A stretch of DNA of 5,779 nucleotides from an uncultured Phascolarctobacterium sp. (lineage in GTDB: Bacteria > Bacillota > Negativicutes > Acidaminococcales > Acidaminococcaceae), in the NCBI GenBank assembly GCA_949287345.1, contig CASEGD010000084.1, forward strand, positions 1-5,779. Direction: 5' to 3'. Under the pieces are notes generated by a model. The model ran no database searches, was not told the origin of the DNA, and was given only the letters and a program-made list of their open reading frames with translations. Positions 5,731 through 5,779 of this stretch are shown piece after piece (within the stretch, counting starts at the first letter, position 1; the number at the start of each line of letters is the position of its first letter). The translations under genes and the position numbers were made by a program.

Positions 5731-5779
5731 ATGAACGACTGCGTATTCTGCCGTATTATTTCCGGTGAAATCCCTTCCG
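5731..5779 (+). CDS. HIT-family (histidine triad) nucleotide-binding protein, first 16 codons (3' end outside window)
   Basis: Only MNDCVFCRIISGEIPS is visible before the window ends. It matches the conserved start of HinT-type HIT proteins (DCxFCxIIxGEIPS), with the paired Cys residues C4 and C7 that often bind zinc. Such proteins are small purine phosphoramidase-type hydrolases that act on adenylated substrates. The catalytic HxHxHxx triad would lie beyond the window and cannot be checked. A HIT gene after mtaB is a common Bacillota arrangement, often followed by rpsU. The visible codons (CGT, GGT, TCC, CCT) differ from the CGC/AGC style of the neighbours, which with the strong ribosome binding site hints at higher expression, but the sample is tiny. 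Confidence 0.85.
   Translation, partial: MNDCVFCRIISGEIPS

Overview
The window is an ordinary, densely coded stretch of bacterial chromosome, with every gene on the + strand. I see no mobile element, CRISPR array, rRNA, tRNA or recognisable riboswitch. Gene content and order (mutL with miaA; prmA-rsmE-mtaB followed by a HIT gene), the Bacillota-style MutL endonuclease motifs, the strong AGGAGG-type ribosome binding sites and a moderate GC content with AT-rich spacers point to the Bacillota. The Negativicutes are my best guess, but that is inference only.

Layout. (1) Bases 1-2402 hold the 3' end of an operon: the C-terminal part of mutL (cut by the window edge), an RsmJ-like class I methyltransferase joined to it by an ATGA overlap, and miaA. 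A clear intrinsic terminator follows at 2412-2461. (2) Bases 2462-2645 form a non-coding gap. It holds an AT-rich motif in three copies, two of which form an imperfect palindrome, and then a good extended -10 promoter candidate. (3) Bases 2646-5628 hold a tight second operon, prmA-rsmE-mtaB, with junctions of a 1-nt overlap and a 2-nt gap. (4) A 102-bp spacer carries a 15-bp RNA hairpin and a tandem 8-bp repeat. It leads to a strong ribosome binding site and the first 16 codons of a HIT-family gene cut by the window end.

Apart from mutL (mismatch repair) and the HIT gene, the genes modify the translation apparatus. MiaA and MtaB act on A37 of complementary sets of tRNAs, RsmE on 16S rRNA, PrmA on ribosomal protein L11, and the RsmJ-like protein probably on rRNA. 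The set is interesting as a theme, but each family is known. The least explained parts are the two intergenic regions, and I do not see a convincing new system.
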